Below, piece after piece: positions 55,668-63,119 of a stretch of DNA of 64,000 nucleotides. Origin of the DNA: Rhodococcus koreensis (lineage in GTDB: Bacteria; Actinomycetota; Actinomycetes; Mycobacteriales; Mycobacteriaceae); assembly GCF_900105905.1 (NCBI RefSeq), contig NZ_FNSV01000005.1, forward strand, positions 1,860,001-1,924,000, given 5' to 3'. A program made the translations under genes and the position numbers. The stretch's first letter is position 1; every line of letters begins with the position of its first letter. Under the pieces are notes generated by a model that saw nothing but the letters and a program-made list of their open reading frames with translations, had not been told where the DNA came from and did no database searches.

Positions 55668-56900
55668 GTGGCCCGGACCAGCACGGCGGCCGGTGCCGCG
55701 ACCGACCGGCCGATCCGCCGCCGCCCCAAGAATCGCAAGGCCCAGATCGCGAACGTCGCAGCCGAAGCCTTCAGCGAGCGCGGCTACCATGCGGTCGGTG
55801 TCGACGAGATCGCTGCCACCATCGGCATTTCCGGTCCCGCCCTGTACCGGCACTATCCCAACAAGTACGCGCTGTTCGTCCACGCGGCGACGACGACGGC
55901 CGACGCGCTCCAGGCAACCGCGGACGGCGCACGGGGCGGCGTCGCCGACCTCGAGCCCGGAGACCGACTCGACCATCTGATCTCCGCGCTCGTCGCAATC
56001 AGCATCGAGAACCGCAAGGTCGCCGGGCTCTACCGCTGGGAGGGCCGGTACCTCGAGGCCGACGATCGCACCCGCATCCGCGACGTCTTCGTGCACGTCA
56101 CGCAGTGCGTGGCCGCGCCGCTGCGCGAGATTCGCCCCGAACTCACCGCCGTCGACGCGACGACGCTGGGGGCGTCGACACTGAGCGTGATGGCGAGCAT
56201 CAGCGCACATCGCACCACCCTCGCGACGCGCCGACTCGACGCGCTTCTGAAGTCTGCCTGTGAATCGATCCTGCGCGCGACACTGCCTCCCGCCGTCCCG
56301 ACCGAAGGAGAGAACGCAGGCGCAGGTGCGGTGCGCGGCCTGGCCGTGACGTCCAAGCGTGAATTGCTCATCAACGAGGCCGTCAAGATCTTCGACCGGC
56401 ACGGCTACCACGACTCGAGCATCGAAGAGATCGGCGCCGCGGCCGGCATCAACGCGTCGAGCGTGTACCGCCACTTCCCCAGCAAGGCAGATCTTCTCGC
56501 AGCGGTGTTCTACCGCGCGTCCGACCGGCTGGCCGTAGCCACCTCGGCGGCCTTGTCCGCCGCCACCGGCCCCGAAGATGCGCTCCGCAAACTCGCCGAG
56601 TCGTACCTGGAACTCTCGTTCGGGAACCCGGAAGTGCTGTCGGTCTACTTCGCGGAGATCGGGAACCTCCCGAAGAACGAGCGCACCAATCTCCGCAACG
56701 TGCAGCGCCTGCACGTCGAGGAATGGGTCCACCTGGTGACCGCCGTGCGGTCCGAACTCTCGGCGCCGGAGGCACGGTTTCTGGTGCACGCGGCGCTGGG
56801 GCTGGTTCTCGACATCGGCCGACTGGTCCACTTCGACACCCGCGAGGAGTCGCGTGCCCGGCTCCACACCCTGATGACGGCCGTGCTGCTGGGTCACTGA
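55668..56900 (+). CDS. Double TetR-domain transcriptional regulator, Mce3R-like
   Basis: 410 aa; GTG at 55668 lies 5 nt after GGAGG. The protein is two complete TetR-family modules in tandem. The first HTH is at about 25-70 (SERGYHAVGVDEIAATIGIS, ALYRHYPNK), with its ligand domain to about 210. The second HTH is at about 227-275 (FDRHGYHDSSIEEIGAAAG, SVYRHFPSK), with its own C-terminal domain. Such fused TetR pairs are rare; the known example is Mce3R of M. tuberculosis (about 406 aa), repressor of an mce operon. It is divergent from the fadD-yrbE-mce genes, with the hydratase remnant between. I infer control of this mce operon by lipid-derived ligands. Confidence 0.85.
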   Translation: MARTSTAAGAATDRPIRRRPKNRKAQIANVAAEAFSERGYHAVGVDEIAATIGISGPALYRHYPNKYALFVHAATTTADALQATADGARGGVADLEPGDRLDHLISALVAISIENRKVAGLYRWEGRYLEADDRTRIRDVFVHVTQCVAAPLREIRPELTAVDATTLGASTLSVMASISAHRTTLATRRLDALLKSACESILRATLPPAVPTEGENAGAGAVRGLAVTSKRELLINEAVKIFDRHGYHDSSIEEIGAAAGINASSVYRHFPSKADLLAAVFYRASDRLAVATSAALSAATGPEDALRKLAESYLELSFGNPEVLSVYFAEIGNLPKNERTNLRNVQRLHVEEWVHLVTAVRSELSAPEARFLVHAALGLVLDIGRLVHFDTREESRARLHTLMTAVLLGH

Positions 56901-56903
56901 GCG

Positions 56904-56934
56904 TGTGTCCCTGGGCGAATCGCCCAGGGACACA
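56904..56934. terminator. Bidirectional terminator between the double-TetR gene and the MpaB-type gene
   Basis: A perfect 14-bp stem (56904-56917 with 56921-56934) and 3-nt loop occupies the 38-bp gap between two convergent stops. Confidence 0.9.
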
Positions 56935-56938
56935 GTTC

Positions 56939-57871
56939 TCATGCTGCCCGCCGGCGGGCTCCTCGTTGCTTGTCGTTGTCCGCGCCGAGGTCACGGGGGC
57001 GGTAGCCCACCGGGTATCCGGGGTAGGTCCGGTTGCGCGGATCGCGTGCGGCCTTCGATTCGCGGCGCGGTGGCAGGAGGCGCACGAAACGCGCCCGGAT
57101 CCGCAGCGCACGTCGGGACGCGTTCTGCAGCCAGCGCGGGGCTGCGGGAAATCCGAACGCCGCCAGCATCATCGGGTCGAGGAGCGCGTAGACCCCCATT
57201 GCGACGAGCGGCCGGAGTGCCGCCGGAAACCAGGAGCAGAACAGCGTCAGCGTGTACGTGCCGACCCGATGGTTATCGTCGGTGTACCGGAAGTGTGTCC
57301 GCTCGTACTCGGCCTTGAACCGGTAGAAGTCCTCGAAGGTCTCGGGGATGTTCCTGATCCCCATGCGAACCCCCACCTGACGGTAGAAGTGGAAGCACGC
57401 AAGACGCTCGTTCGGGGTGAGCCGCCGCCACCCGAACCGGTCGATCCAGTCGATCGGCTCGTAGATGAAGGTGGTCAGCACGTACAGCATGTCGTCGTTG
57501 TCGATGTCGTACTTGCCGTGCATGCGGTTCACGACGCGCAGTGATTCGACGCCGCGTTCGGAGTCGTAGCCGTGTTCGACGAGTTCGGCCATCAGCAACG
57601 CGGTGTCGTCGTATCGCTTCTGCGGCCGCTTCTCGAACTCGCCGGTGCGCTGCAGCAGTTCCGAAATCGTGGGGACGCAATACGTTCGGAACAGTGCGAA
57701 CTCGAGGGACCGCTGGTAGTCCCACGGAAACTCGTAGCCGGCAGTGATGCGGTGGATCTCCTCGTGGTCCCTGACCGGGTCGAGTTCCTCGATCCGGCGC
57801 TGCCAGCCGTGCCTGCCCCGTGGAACCCCGCCCGGCGCACCGGTGCCGGTGCGCATGGTCTTCGTCAGCAT
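56939..57871 (-). CDS. Oxygenase MpaB family protein (DUF2236, latex-clearing-protein-like)
   Basis: 310 aa, ATG at 57871 with GGGAGG upstream. All-helical DUF2236 fold related to heme b-dependent Lcp rubber oxygenase and fungal MpaB, which cleave isoprenoid double bonds. Seen: EFALFRTYCVPT at about 57-68, RVVNRMHGKY at 112-121 whose His118 is the likely heme ligand, ERLACFHFYRQVGVRMGI, and a hydrophobic segment at about 225-245. The C-terminus is basic with no obvious Tat signal at the N-terminus, so it is probably cytosolic or membrane-peripheral. It is the second gene of an operon with the aldehyde dehydrogenase (18-bp gap). The substrate is unknown. Confidence 0.75.
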   Translation of the reverse strand: MLTKTMRTGTGAPGGVPRGRHGWQRRIEELDPVRDHEEIHRITAGYEFPWDYQRSLEFALFRTYCVPTISELLQRTGEFEKRPQKRYDDTALLMAELVEHGYDSERGVESLRVVNRMHGKYDIDNDDMLYVLTTFIYEPIDWIDRFGWRRLTPNERLACFHFYRQVGVRMGIRNIPETFEDFYRFKAEYERTHFRYTDDNHRVGTYTLTLFCSWFPAALRPLVAMGVYALLDPMMLAAFGFPAAPRWLQNASRRALRIRARFVRLLPPRRESKAARDPRNRTYPGYPVGYRPRDLGADNDKQRGARRRAA

Positions 57872-57889
57872 GTGGATGCCCTCCCGCGA

Positions 57890-59431
57890 TCAGCGTCCGT
57901 GTCGGTTCTTCAACATCCAGGCGGAAATCTTCATGTCCCGCGACTTGCGCTGCATGGTGAGCAGGTTCAGCGGAGCCGCGAACTTCTGCCGGGCGATGGA
58001 TTTGACCCGGCTGAATTCACGCAGACCGTCCGCGCCGTGGATGCGGCCGAAGCCCGAATCTCCGACACCGCCGAACGGCAGCGCCGCCACGCCGGCGAAC
58101 CCGAGCACCGAACCGATCGTCACGACACCGGCCCTGAGCTTTTCCGCAGCCTGCATCGCCTTCGTCGCGTCCTTGGTGAAGATGGATGCGCCGAGACCGA
58201 ACGTGGTGCCGTTGGCCAACGCGACCGCCTCGTCGAGGCTGGCGACCTTGTTGATGACGACCGTGGGGCCGAACGTCTCCTCGCGGATCGCGGTGCTGTC
58301 CTCGGGAACGCCGGTCAGCACGATGGGCCCGACGTACCCGTCCGCGATGGAGTCGAGTCCGCCGACCACCGCGGATCCACCCTTGTCGAGTGCGTCCTGG
58401 ACGTGGCTGCGAACCACGTCGGACTGGCTGGTCATCGTCATGGGGCCGTACGCCGCGTCCCGTGGCCCCGGGCGCAGGACCTTCGATTTCTCGGCGACCA
58501 GCCGGACGAACTCGTCGTAGACGGAGTCGACGACGTAGATGCGCTCGACGCCCGCGCACGTCTGTCCGGCGTTGCCCATCGCCCCGAACACGGCGAACCC
58601 GGCCGCCTCGTCCAGGTTCGCGTCGGCGTCGACGAGCATGGCGTCCTTGCCTCCCGCCTCGACGACCAGCGGCGTGAGCGTTTCGGCGCAGGCAGCCATG
58701 ACGCGCTTGCCGGTGGCGGCGGACCCGGTGAAGGCGATCTTGTCGACGCCGGCGGAGACGAGGGCGGAACCTGTCGACCCGTCGCCGGTGACCACCTGCA
58801 GGACAGGCTGATTGGGAATGAGTGCCTTCCACTTGTCGGCGAGCCACACCGCGACCCCGGGGGTCAGTTCACTGGGTTTGAAGACGACGGTGTTGCCCGC
58901 TGCCAGCGCGTAGGAGATGGAGCCCATCGGCGTGTAGACGGGGTAGTTCCACGGCCCGATCACACCGACCACACCCATCGGCTCGTACCCGACGCTGCTG
59001 GCCTGGTTCGCGCTGACCAGACCGGAGGGCACCTTGCGCCGCTTCAGGACCTTGCCCGCGTTCTTCGCCGCCCAGTCGAGATGCTCGATGGCGAGCATCA
59101 CCTCGAGCAGCGCGTCGTCGTAGGGCTTGCCGGTCTCGGCGGCGACGAGTGCGGCGAGTTGCTCGCCGTCCCGTGCCATCGACTTCTTCCAGTCCAGGAG
59201 CCATTGTTTGCGGCCGTCGAAGCCGAGGGCGTTCCACCACTGCGCGGCCGACCGGGCCGCGTCGACGGCGGCGCGCACCTCCCGCTCCCCCTCGATCGGG
59301 TACTCGGCCAGGACGGTGCCGTCGCGCGGGTCCAGGGACGCGAACGTCTTCGGCGCCGGCTCCGCCGGCCCCGTCGGAGCCGTGGGCTGAGCGCCTGCCG
59401 TCGTCTCGGTCGTCTCCGCCTGCTGTGGCAT
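57890..59431 (-). CDS. Aldehyde dehydrogenase (NAD(P)-dependent)
   Basis: 513 aa, ATG at 59431 behind GGGAGGA. Full-length ALDH: PWNYP at about 160, nucleotide-binding FTGSAATGK at about 234, general base Glu258 in VVEAGGKD, nucleophile Cys292 in GNAGQTCAG, and PFGGVGDSGFGR. The SSADH/benzaldehyde-type subgroup is possible. The first 28 residues are a Thr/Ala/Pro extension. The operon with the MpaB-type oxygenase suggests it oxidises an aldehyde produced by cleavage. It diverges from the acyl-CoA dehydrogenase gene over a region with repeated GTGATGT half-sites. Confidence 0.92.
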   Translation of the reverse strand: MPQQAETTETTAGAQPTAPTGPAEPAPKTFASLDPRDGTVLAEYPIEGEREVRAAVDAARSAAQWWNALGFDGRKQWLLDWKKSMARDGEQLAALVAAETGKPYDDALLEVMLAIEHLDWAAKNAGKVLKRRKVPSGLVSANQASSVGYEPMGVVGVIGPWNYPVYTPMGSISYALAAGNTVVFKPSELTPGVAVWLADKWKALIPNQPVLQVVTGDGSTGSALVSAGVDKIAFTGSAATGKRVMAACAETLTPLVVEAGGKDAMLVDADANLDEAAGFAVFGAMGNAGQTCAGVERIYVVDSVYDEFVRLVAEKSKVLRPGPRDAAYGPMTMTSQSDVVRSHVQDALDKGGSAVVGGLDSIADGYVGPIVLTGVPEDSTAIREETFGPTVVINKVASLDEAVALANGTTFGLGASIFTKDATKAMQAAEKLRAGVVTIGSVLGFAGVAALPFGGVGDSGFGRIHGADGLREFSRVKSIARQKFAAPLNLLTMQRKSRDMKISAWMLKNRHGR

Positions 59432-59451
59432 GGTCGATATCCTCCCTCGAG

Positions 59452-59496
59452 ATCACATCAAATATATGTGATGTGATGTAATGTAGTGGACATCAC
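59452..59496. promoter_or_regulatory. Cluster of inverted GTGATGT half-sites between ALDH and FadE genes
   Basis: ATCACAT at 59452-59458 is repeated inverted at 59466-59472; CACATCA at 59454-59460 is repeated inverted at 59469-59475; and GTGATGT at 59473-59479 is inverted at 59490-59496. At least three half-sites thus overlap within 45 bp of AT-rich sequence in a divergent promoter. The likely binder is the GntR-type regulator encoded at 60780, but this is inference. Confidence 0.6.
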
Positions 59497-59589
59497 AGTA
59501 TGCGGCTGACCCCATCGCGGCAAGCCCCACACAGTCACCCCCGGCCGGCCTGTTCGCCGCCCGCATCACCCACGAGGAGCTCCCCGGAC

Positions 59590-60732
59590 ATGAGCGTCGA
59601 ATTCACCAGTGAACAGAAGGACTTCGCGGCGGCGATCGCCGATTTCTGCAAGCGGGAGAGCGGCACCCGCGAGCAACGCGACAGGCTGACGAATCACGGC
59701 GAGCACAACCACAATCAGGACCTCTACGAGAAGATGGCGAAGCTGGGCTGGCTGGGCATCACCATCCCCGAGGAGTACGACGGCTCGGCCGCGAGCCACG
59801 TCGACATGTGCATCCTGCTCGAGGAAGCCGCCAAGGGCATGGCGCCCATCGGCGGAATCGGGCCCACCCTGATCACCGGCGGCGCGTACGCGAAGTTCGG
59901 AACCGACGCACAGAAGGACGTCGTGCTGCGCGGCATCGTGGCAGGCCGGTCGCAGTCCATCTCGATGTCCGAGCCGGAGGCCGGTTCCGACGTCGGCAAC
60001 CTCAGCACCCGCGCGGAGAAGACCGCCGACGGCTGGGTGATCAACGGCCAGAAGACGTGGTGCTCCAATGCGCACTTCGCCGACAACATCCTGCTCGTGG
60101 CCCGCACCGGGCGCGGCGACGGCAAACACGAAGGCCTCACGATGTTCCACGTCCCCGCGGATACCGCGGGACTGAAGATCAGTGGCATCGACACGATGGG
60201 CGGCAAGGAGGTCAACGACCTCTACTTCACCGACTGCGTCCTCCCCGAGGACGCGGTGGTGGGCGAGGTCGGCAACGGCTGGCGCCAGCTGATGACCGGA
60301 CTGAACTTCGAACGCCTGATCCTCGCCGCCATGATGCTCGGCACCGCGCAGCGCGCGTTCGCGGACACCCTCGATTTCGTCACCCAGCGCAAGCAGTTCG
60401 GGCGTCCCGTCGGATCGTTCCAGGCGCTACGCCACCGCATCGCCGATCTCGCGACGGAGATCGAGTGCTGCAAACTGCTCGTGTACAGCGTCGCCAAGGA
60501 CGTCGACGCGAACCCCGACAAGATGCTGGCCCGCGAAGCGTCGATGGCCAAGCTGAAGGTCACGGAGACGGCGAAGAAGGTCGCGCTCGAGGGCATACAG
60601 ATGATGGGCGGGTACGGCTACGCCACCGAGTTCGACATGGAGAAGCACGTCCGCGCCACCATCGTCTCGAGCATCTACGGCGGTACCAACGAGATTCAGC
60701 GCGACATCATCGGCAAGACCTACGGCTTGTAA
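59590..60732 (+). CDS. Acyl-CoA dehydrogenase (FadE type)
   Basis: 380 aa, ATG at 59590 (MSVEFTSEQKDFAAAIADF) after GAGGAG; a reading to 59500 adds unconserved residues. FAD-dependent first step of beta-oxidation. Motifs: SMSEPEAGSDVGNL and NGQKTWCSNAHFADN for FAD/substrate binding, and the C-terminal QMMGGYGYATEFDMEKHVR. The usual medium-chain catalytic Glu position reads IYGGTNEIQ (Gly), while Glu241 in NFERLIL sits where long-chain/isovaleryl-type enzymes keep theirs. So a branched or long-chain acyl substrate is suggested. The GntR gene follows 47 bp later. Confidence 0.92.
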   Translation: MSVEFTSEQKDFAAAIADFCKRESGTREQRDRLTNHGEHNHNQDLYEKMAKLGWLGITIPEEYDGSAASHVDMCILLEEAAKGMAPIGGIGPTLITGGAYAKFGTDAQKDVVLRGIVAGRSQSISMSEPEAGSDVGNLSTRAEKTADGWVINGQKTWCSNAHFADNILLVARTGRGDGKHEGLTMFHVPADTAGLKISGIDTMGGKEVNDLYFTDCVLPEDAVVGEVGNGWRQLMTGLNFERLILAAMMLGTAQRAFADTLDFVTQRKQFGRPVGSFQALRHRIADLATEIECCKLLVYSVAKDVDANPDKMLAREASMAKLKVTETAKKVALEGIQMMGGYGYATEFDMEKHVRATIVSSIYGGTNEIQRDIIGKTYGL

Positions 60733-60779
60733 ACATCCACTGCGGTTTATGCTGGTTTGCCGCATCGAAGGAGTTCTCC

Positions 60780-61475
60780 ATGGCATCGCCCTCCGTGTCA
60801 CGATCCCCAGCGGGCCGCACCCTGCGCCGCCGACCCCAGTTGTCGGACGACGTCGCCGTGCACGTCCGCAACCTGATCATGTCCGGGGGCGTTCGCCCGG
60901 GTGACTTCATCCGCCTCGACGAGACGGCGGCGGACCTGGGTGTCAGCGTCACACCCGTCCGCGAGGCGCTCCTGACCCTGCGCGGCGAGGGACTCGTCGA
61001 ACTGGTTCCCCACCGCGGCTACGTGGTCGCCCCGCTCAGCCGGGACGACATTCACGACCTCTTCTGGCTACAGGGCCAGATCGCCGAGGAACTCGCGGTC
61101 CGCGCGACGCGGTCCGTCACCCCGGAGGTCGTCGAGGAGCTGACCGCGATCAATGAGAAGCTGCGGCGGGCCGTCGAGGACGGCGAGGCCGACCGCATCG
61201 AGGATCTCGAGTTCTCCTTCCACCGGGTCATCAACCATCTCGCCGACGCGAGCAAGCTGTCGTGGTTCCTGCTCAGCGCCACCCGGTACACGCCGGTGCA
61301 GTTCTATTCGTCCGATCCGGCCTGGGGCGAGTCGGCGGTCGAGAGCCACCGGCGCCTCATCGCCGCGCTCGCCGACGGGAAGGCCGACGTGGTCGGCGCC
61401 GAGAACAAGGCCCACTTCATCGACGGCGCCCAGCGACTGGTCGCACATCTCGACGAGGTCGGCATCTGGGACTGA
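60780..61475 (+). CDS. GntR-family regulator with FCD ligand domain
   Basis: 231 aa, ATG at 60780 with AAGGAG upstream. N-terminal winged HTH (about 22-85: FIRLDETAADLGVSVTPVREAL is the GntR signature) followed by an all-helical FCD/FadR-type domain (about 95-225) with the metal/ligand-binding pattern FHRVINHLADASKL and SHRRLIAAL. Downstream of the FadE gene in the same direction. Probably senses an acyl-CoA or organic acid and controls the ALDH/FadE divergent promoter. Confidence 0.9.
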   Translation: MASPSVSRSPAGRTLRRRPQLSDDVAVHVRNLIMSGGVRPGDFIRLDETAADLGVSVTPVREALLTLRGEGLVELVPHRGYVVAPLSRDDIHDLFWLQGQIAEELAVRATRSVTPEVVEELTAINEKLRRAVEDGEADRIEDLEFSFHRVINHLADASKLSWFLLSATRYTPVQFYSSDPAWGESAVESHRRLIAALADGKADVVGAENKAHFIDGAQRLVAHLDEVGIWD

Positions 61476-61502
61476 CCGGCGCCGCCGATCACCCGTGCCG
61501 GG

Positions 61503-62438
61503 TCAGCACGGTGCGGGGTTGCGGTCTCCGTAACCGGGGTCCAGTGCCCGCTGGATGATGTACACGGCCCGCGGATCGGTGGTCAGCTGGCCGTGGTCCG
61601 CGGTGTTCGTGTCGCAGCCGTCCTGGAGCCAGATGTTGTGCACGGCGGCCCCGGGACCGGCTGTCAGGAACGTGTTCTCGGGAGGGGTGGACACGGTGTC
61701 GCTGCGACTGGCGACCACCGTGTAGTCGATGCCCGGGTCGGTGTCGCCCGCCGCGTTGAGGAGCTGCAGGAAGGGCGAGCCCACCATCTGCTGGATGTAG
61801 GACGGCCCGACCGCGACACCGGCGAGCGTTGTGACCGGCACACCCAGTGCCTGCGCGATCGCACCGAGCGACTGGACGTCCCCGAAGCTGGTGCCGTGGT
61901 TGGTGGCGCCGAGCGTGACGAGCGAGTGCACCTTGTTCAGCGCGGGGTTCGCCCGGTCGGCACCGCCTTCGAACCGCAGGTACTGACGGGACACCGTGCC
62001 GCCGAGCGAATGCCCGATCATGTCGACCTGCGGAGCACCGGTGGCGGTGCGGACCAGCTCGACGAACCCGGCGAGCTGCCGAGCGGACTCCTCGATGTCG
62101 GCGCCGCCGAACATGCGCATCATGTTGCCCTTGGTCAGACCGGCCGCCTGTCCGTAGTTGAGGGCGAAGACGCAGTAGCCGTCCGCGCTGAGCTCCGGAG
62201 CGAGGTCCTTCCACGTCCCCACCATGCCGGTCCAGGTGCCGTGCACCAGCACGACGGGACGGGGGTGCGCCGCGGACGGCTTACAGCTCCAGTCGTTGGC
62301 CCCGGGAAGCGCGGACGGATCGACCACGGGCGCGGGTTCCGCTTCCACGGGATCCGCTGCCGCCGGTGCCGCACTGCCCAGCATCACGATGCCTGCCAGC
62401 ACGCACAACAGAGCCCTAGTGGCCGACGATATACGCAT
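61503..62438 (-). CDS. Secreted lipase/esterase (class 2 lipase, EstA-like)
   Basis: 311 aa, ATG at 62438. Signal peptide of about 28 residues ending SAAPAAADP. Alpha/beta hydrolase with the HGTW oxyanion loop at about 66-69, nucleophile Ser144 in IGHSLGG, and a C-terminal His in TADHGQL. Cys residues at about 52, 89 and near the end could form disulfides, as expected outside the cytoplasm. It is convergent with the GntR gene. It could release fatty acids or sterol esters outside the cell for the nearby importer; this link is inferred from position only. Confidence 0.88.
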   Translation of the reverse strand: MRISSATRALLCVLAGIVMLGSAAPAAADPVEAEPAPVVDPSALPGANDWSCKPSAAHPRPVVLVHGTWTGMVGTWKDLAPELSADGYCVFALNYGQAAGLTKGNMMRMFGGADIEESARQLAGFVELVRTATGAPQVDMIGHSLGGTVSRQYLRFEGGADRANPALNKVHSLVTLGATNHGTSFGDVQSLGAIAQALGVPVTTLAGVAVGPSYIQQMVGSPFLQLLNAAGDTDPGIDYTVVASRSDTVSTPPENTFLTAGPGAAVHNIWLQDGCDTNTADHGQLTTDPRAVYIIQRALDPGYGDRNPAPC

Positions 62439-62669
62439 ATTCCTCGTATCCTGAGTGTGCGGAAATAGACTTCAGGTTACGTTAGCCAACCGTCCATCAA
62501 AGTCTCAACCTGAGATCGAGACTCCCGGGGGTGATAACCCACCAGGTTCGTTTTCGGCCGATCGACCACGGCACTCCCGGCCATCCGGAAGGCTCATGGA
62601 AACGAACCACCAACGACACACGATAGTCGGGATGAGAGAGCTACTGCCGATCGAGTGAGTGGGGCGATT

Positions 62670-63119
62670 ATGTACTTCTCCGTAGAACAGCGGAACGGCG
62701 ACGATTCCGGAGAGCATACTGACGCCTCGGCGCAGCACGCACTCGAGAGTCTGCGCGCGGAACTCGACGCCGTCGACGCGACCCTGCTCGAGGCGGTCCG
62801 GCAGCGGTTGGAAGTGTGCCTGCGGATCGGCGAACTGAAGCGCCGCGAGCACATCGCCATGATGCAGCCGGGACGGATCCACATCGTCCACGAACGGGCG
62901 CGCCAGTACGCCGACAGCCACTCCCTCTCCCCGGAGTTCTTCGATTCGCTCTACGACCTCCTCATCGCCGAGACGTGCCGGCTCGAGGACCTCGTGATCA
63001 ACGCGGAGACCGTCGACGAGGCTCCCCGCCACAATGGCAACCACAACGGCAGCCACAGCCACGCCGGCAACCACCAGGTTCGCCACAGTTCCGTGCCGTC
63101 TGCGAATGTCGAGTCGTGA
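62670..63119 (+). CDS. Chorismate-mutase-like AroQ protein, 4-amino-4-deoxychorismate mutase type (PapB/CmlD-like)
   Basis: 149 aa; ATG at 62670 is preferred to the in-frame GTG at 62655 since GGGGCG precedes it. A three-helix AroQ fold covers about 20-115: LESLRAELDAVDATLLEAV (first Arg), QRLEVCLRIGELKRRE (Arg and Lys), MMQPGRIHIVHERARQYAD and the last helix AETCRLEDLV. The MMQPGR loop and last helix resemble 4-amino-4-deoxychorismate mutases of p-aminophenylalanine pathways more than housekeeping mutases. Its stop overlaps the start of an aminodeoxychorismate synthase (TGATG), which supplies exactly that substrate. The last 25 residues are unusually rich in His and Asn (HNGNHNGSHSHAGNHQ). 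Confidence 0.8.
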   Translation: MYFSVEQRNGDDSGEHTDASAQHALESLRAELDAVDATLLEAVRQRLEVCLRIGELKRREHIAMMQPGRIHIVHERARQYADSHSLSPEFFDSLYDLLIAETCRLEDLVINAETVDEAPRHNGNHNGSHSHAGNHQVRHSSVPSANVES

